In this document: piece by piece, positions 5,519 through 6,744 of the stretch
Layout: each line of letters starts with the position of its first letter
How positions within the stretch are numbered: position 1 is the first letter of the stretch
Origin: Crocinitomicaceae bacterium
Lineage (GTDB): Bacteria; Bacteroidota; Bacteroidia; Flavobacteriales_G; Salibacteraceae
Length of the DNA stretch: 6,744 nt
NCBI GenBank assembly: GCA_018623405.1
Contig: JAAZVO010000148.1
Location: 1-6,744, forward strand
Reading direction: 5' to 3'
Notes under the pieces: model-generated
The model's database searches: none
What the model was told of the DNA's origin: nothing
Seen by the model: only the letters and a program-made list of their open reading frames with translations
Program-made: the position numbers and the translations under genes

Positions 5519-5917
5519 GCGTATACTGGCTTATCGCTTCATTTCTTAATGGGGAGGAAAGTCCGGGCAACAAAGAGCATTGCACAAGCTAATAACTTGG
5601 GGGGTATAAAGAGATTTGTACCCTGCGGAAAGTGCCGCAGAAAGGTAAACTACCTTGCCTTAGGGTAAGGAAAAGGTGAAAAGGTGCGGTAAGAGCGCAC
5701 CAGACTAAAAAGTGATTTTTAGTGCTAGGTAAACCCTGCAAGTTGAAAGGCCAAATATACCATGGGCAAATATGAAAAGGCTGCTCGTCTTTATCTTACT
5801 TCGGTAAGTACCATGGGGGGTAGGTCGATAGATCAAGCAGGTGACTGCTTGGCGAGATAAATGATAAGCACGAAAGCCTTAGGCTTTTGTTACAGAACCC
5901 GGCTTATAGGTGTACGC
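5519..5917 (+). ncRNA. rnpB: RNase P RNA, bacterial type A
   Basis: This is the catalytic RNA of RNase P, which trims the 5' leader of pre-tRNAs. Conserved core pieces occur in the right order: GAGGAAAGTCCGGGC (5554-5568, 5' strand of P4), AGTGCCGCAGAAA (5630-5642), GGTGCGGTAAGAGCGCACC (5683-5701, P11 region), GGTAAACCC (5728-5736, the L15 GGU that pairs with the tRNA CCA end), AGATAAATGA (5855-5864), and ACAGAACCCGGCTTAT (5892-5907, 3' strand of P4). The ends are set by P1: GCGTATAC (5519-5526) pairs with GTGTACGC (5910-5917). Other helices visible are P12 (5704-5723) and P18 (5834-5851), both with GUGA loops, and a UUCG-capped hairpin at 5795-5808. A 9-bp hairpin at 5870-5890 before the P4 3' strand is extra relative to E. 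coli. The length of about 399 nt is normal. True ends may differ by a few bases. Confidence 0.96.
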
Positions 5918-5926
5918 CAAAAACAT

Positions 5927-5963
5927 GAAAGCCTCTCAAACTTGAGAGGCTTTCGCTTTTTTT
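5927..5963 (+). terminator. Intrinsic terminator of rnpB
   Basis: GAAAGCCTCTCAA (5927-5939) pairs perfectly with TTGAGAGGCTTTC (5942-5954), followed by GC and seven T (5957-5963). It starts 10 bp after the RNA's 3' end. The T-run overlaps the stop codon (5962-5964) of the convergent minus-strand gene. On that strand the hairpin is followed by a shorter run of five T, so it may work in both directions. Confidence 0.9.
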
Positions 5964-6237
5964 ACTCAAACAGTAGTTTGAATTCTTCTTCAGAAAGAAT
6001 TTTCCCGTCGTATTCTCCTGAAATAGAAAGGTTTGATAAACCCTCGGCTTCTAATTCTTTTTTGAATCGCTTAACCATGTCAAATTTTGGAAATTCACCA
6101 ATGTATAAATAGGTTTTTCCATCTCGCTTATCTGCATCAACAGGTCCGAAATTTTCAAATTTAGCTACCTCATTTTGAGGAGCATCTCCGTTATAGGTAG
6201 TAAGTAATACCCTAAATTTAAAATTAGCTTCATCCAT
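5962..6237 (-). CDS. SPOR-like repeat fragment, probable 3' part of a broken gene
   Basis: From the ATG at 6237 this frame encodes 91 residues (MDEANFKFRVLLTTYNG to EEEFKLLFE). FKFRVLLTTYN and KTYLYIGEFPKFDMVKRFKKELEAEG followed by GEYDGKIL line up with the SPOR-like repeat of the upstream frame: YRVQVSAQK, YYRFFAGEYTSEEEANRRKDELRASG, FDNCEIL. The frame stays open upstream of the ATG to 6303, and that extra part reads like protein too (APQQQLDEGSFNLPPTMDEA). This suggests the ATG is internal and the segment belongs to the same gene as 6267-6744, joined by a one-base shift. No signal peptide is present, which makes an independent envelope protein unlikely. If it is translated alone it would be a small cytoplasmic protein. 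It ends in the T-run of the rnpB terminator. Confidence 0.65.
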   Translation of the reverse strand: MDEANFKFRVLLTTYNGDAPQNEVAKFENFGPVDADKRDGKTYLYIGEFPKFDMVKRFKKELEAEGLSNLSISGEYDGKILSEEEFKLLFE

Positions 6238-6266
6238 AGTGGGAGGAAGGTTAAAGCTGCCTTCAT

Positions 6267-6744
6267 CTAATTGCTGCTGTGGGGCGTATTTACAGGTGCT
6301 GAATTATTTGAGGGACTACTTTTTGGTGTTGTAGGGGTGGTAGTATTTGCTTTTGGTGTATTACCGCTGCTTGTAGGTTTTGCATTAGGTGGTAATATTT
6401 CACAATTGTCAAACGCCCTTACAAAAGCACCTTTTACGCCACTAGCTCTTAATTCATCTTTTCTTCTGTTTGCCTCTTCCTCTGAAGTATATTCTCCGGC
6501 GAAGAACCTGTAATAGCCATCTGCAAAATAGGTTGCAGATAAATCAGAGATATTTGGGAATGGGTTGTTTTTAGGTTTTGCCTTTTGAGCAGAAACTTGT
6601 ACACGATAAATTATTCCACCCGGACAATCTGGTTTTGGAACTTCTATGCCTTGAATTTGCTCGTTATAAGACTTTCCAACAGGTTTAGCCGCAATATTTG
6701 CAGGAGCGCCGGTTGGTTCTGCTCCAATAGGAAGCAACTTACAA
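6267..6744 (-). CDS. SPOR-like domain protein, 5' end beyond window
   Basis: The frame is open to the right edge of the window, so the gene's true start is outside; the TTG at 6737 is unlikely to be the start. The visible part has a Pro/Ala/Gly-rich lead-in, then a SPOR-like domain: IIYRVQVSAQK, a loop, YFADGYYRFFAGEYTSEEEA, then RRKDELRASGVKGAFVRAF, ending FDNCEILPP. It continues into a Thr/Pro/Ser/Asn-rich linker and stops at TAG (6267-6269). SPOR domains in other bacteria bind peptidoglycan glycan strands lacking stem peptides. Bacteroidota often carry such repeats in tandem on envelope proteins; the role here is unknown. A second repeat continues in the -1 frame just downstream, so this stop is probably the result of a frameshift in or near a run of four C (6284-6281 on this strand). 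Confidence 0.72.
   Translation of the reverse strand, partial: CKLLPIGAEPTGAPANIAAKPVGKSYNEQIQGIEVPKPDCPGGIIYRVQVSAQKAKPKNNPFPNISDLSATYFADGYYRFFAGEYTSEEEANRRKDELRASGVKGAFVRAFDNCEILPPNAKPTSSGNTPKANTTTPTTPKSSPSNNSAPVNTPHSSN

Noticed and set aside
5760..5816. Two CCATGG palindromes, considered as a repeat or recombination site
   Set aside because: They fall in the P16/P17 region of RNase P RNA, where they can pair with each other as part of the RNA fold.
5861..6112. 83-codon plus-strand frame over the rnpB 3' end and terminator
   Set aside because: It runs through the structured end of RNase P RNA, the terminator and the opposite strand of a likely coding frame.
6267..6303. Programmed -1 ribosomal frameshift joining the two SPOR frames
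   Set aside because: No X-XXY-YYZ slippery heptamer or obvious stimulatory hairpin is visible at the junction; an indel is simpler.
6271..6513. 80-codon plus-strand frame with a hydrophobic, glycine- and valine-rich product
   Set aside because: It is the complement of the Thr/Pro-rich linker and SPOR domain on the minus strand; the membrane-like look comes from that composition.

Overview
The window looks like ordinary chromosomal DNA from a Bacteroidota bacterium, most likely of the flavobacterial group. It is AT-rich. Starts are preceded by A/T-rich stretches and not by Shine-Dalgarno sequences. Several genes have the Bacteroidota -7 promoter element TAnnTTTG. The gene set also fits: a Bacteroidota-type acyloxyacyl hydrolase, a DUF6952-like protein next to a thioredoxin, a short KOW/SH3-plus-Smr protein, and SPOR-like repeats. 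The genus cannot be named from this sequence.

Layout. Positions 1-1151 (minus) hold an envelope pair: a PagL-like outer-membrane acyloxyacyl hydrolase, then a lipoprotein that starts in an ATGA overlap and runs off the left edge. Divergent from it is mazG (1229-2002, plus). A thioredoxin-like protein and a small DUF6952-like protein follow as a two-gene unit (2082-2643). They converge on a 2-Cys peroxiredoxin (minus, 2714-3346), with a strong bidirectional hairpin terminator between. A DUF2279 envelope protein (plus) follows, then a convergent Nudix hydrolase (minus), then a divergent Smr-domain protein (plus). The RNase P RNA gene rnpB occupies about 5519-5917 with its own promoter and terminator. 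The right end (5962-6744, minus) holds two open frames that together look like one SPOR-repeat gene broken by a one-base frameshift.

How the genes fit together. The thioredoxin/DUF6952/peroxiredoxin cluster suggests peroxide defence, with the thioredoxin a candidate reductant. MazG and the Nudix hydrolase are both nucleotide-pool housecleaning enzymes but sit in separate units. Acyloxyacyl hydrolase, lipoprotein, DUF2279 protein and SPOR protein act in the envelope. I see no transposon, phage, CRISPR array, tRNA or defence system, and no clear candidate for an undescribed system. The points most worth a second look are the broken SPOR gene, the 10-bp inverted repeat between the acyloxyacyl hydrolase and mazG, the unusual thioredoxin active site, and three genes whose only plausible start is TTG.
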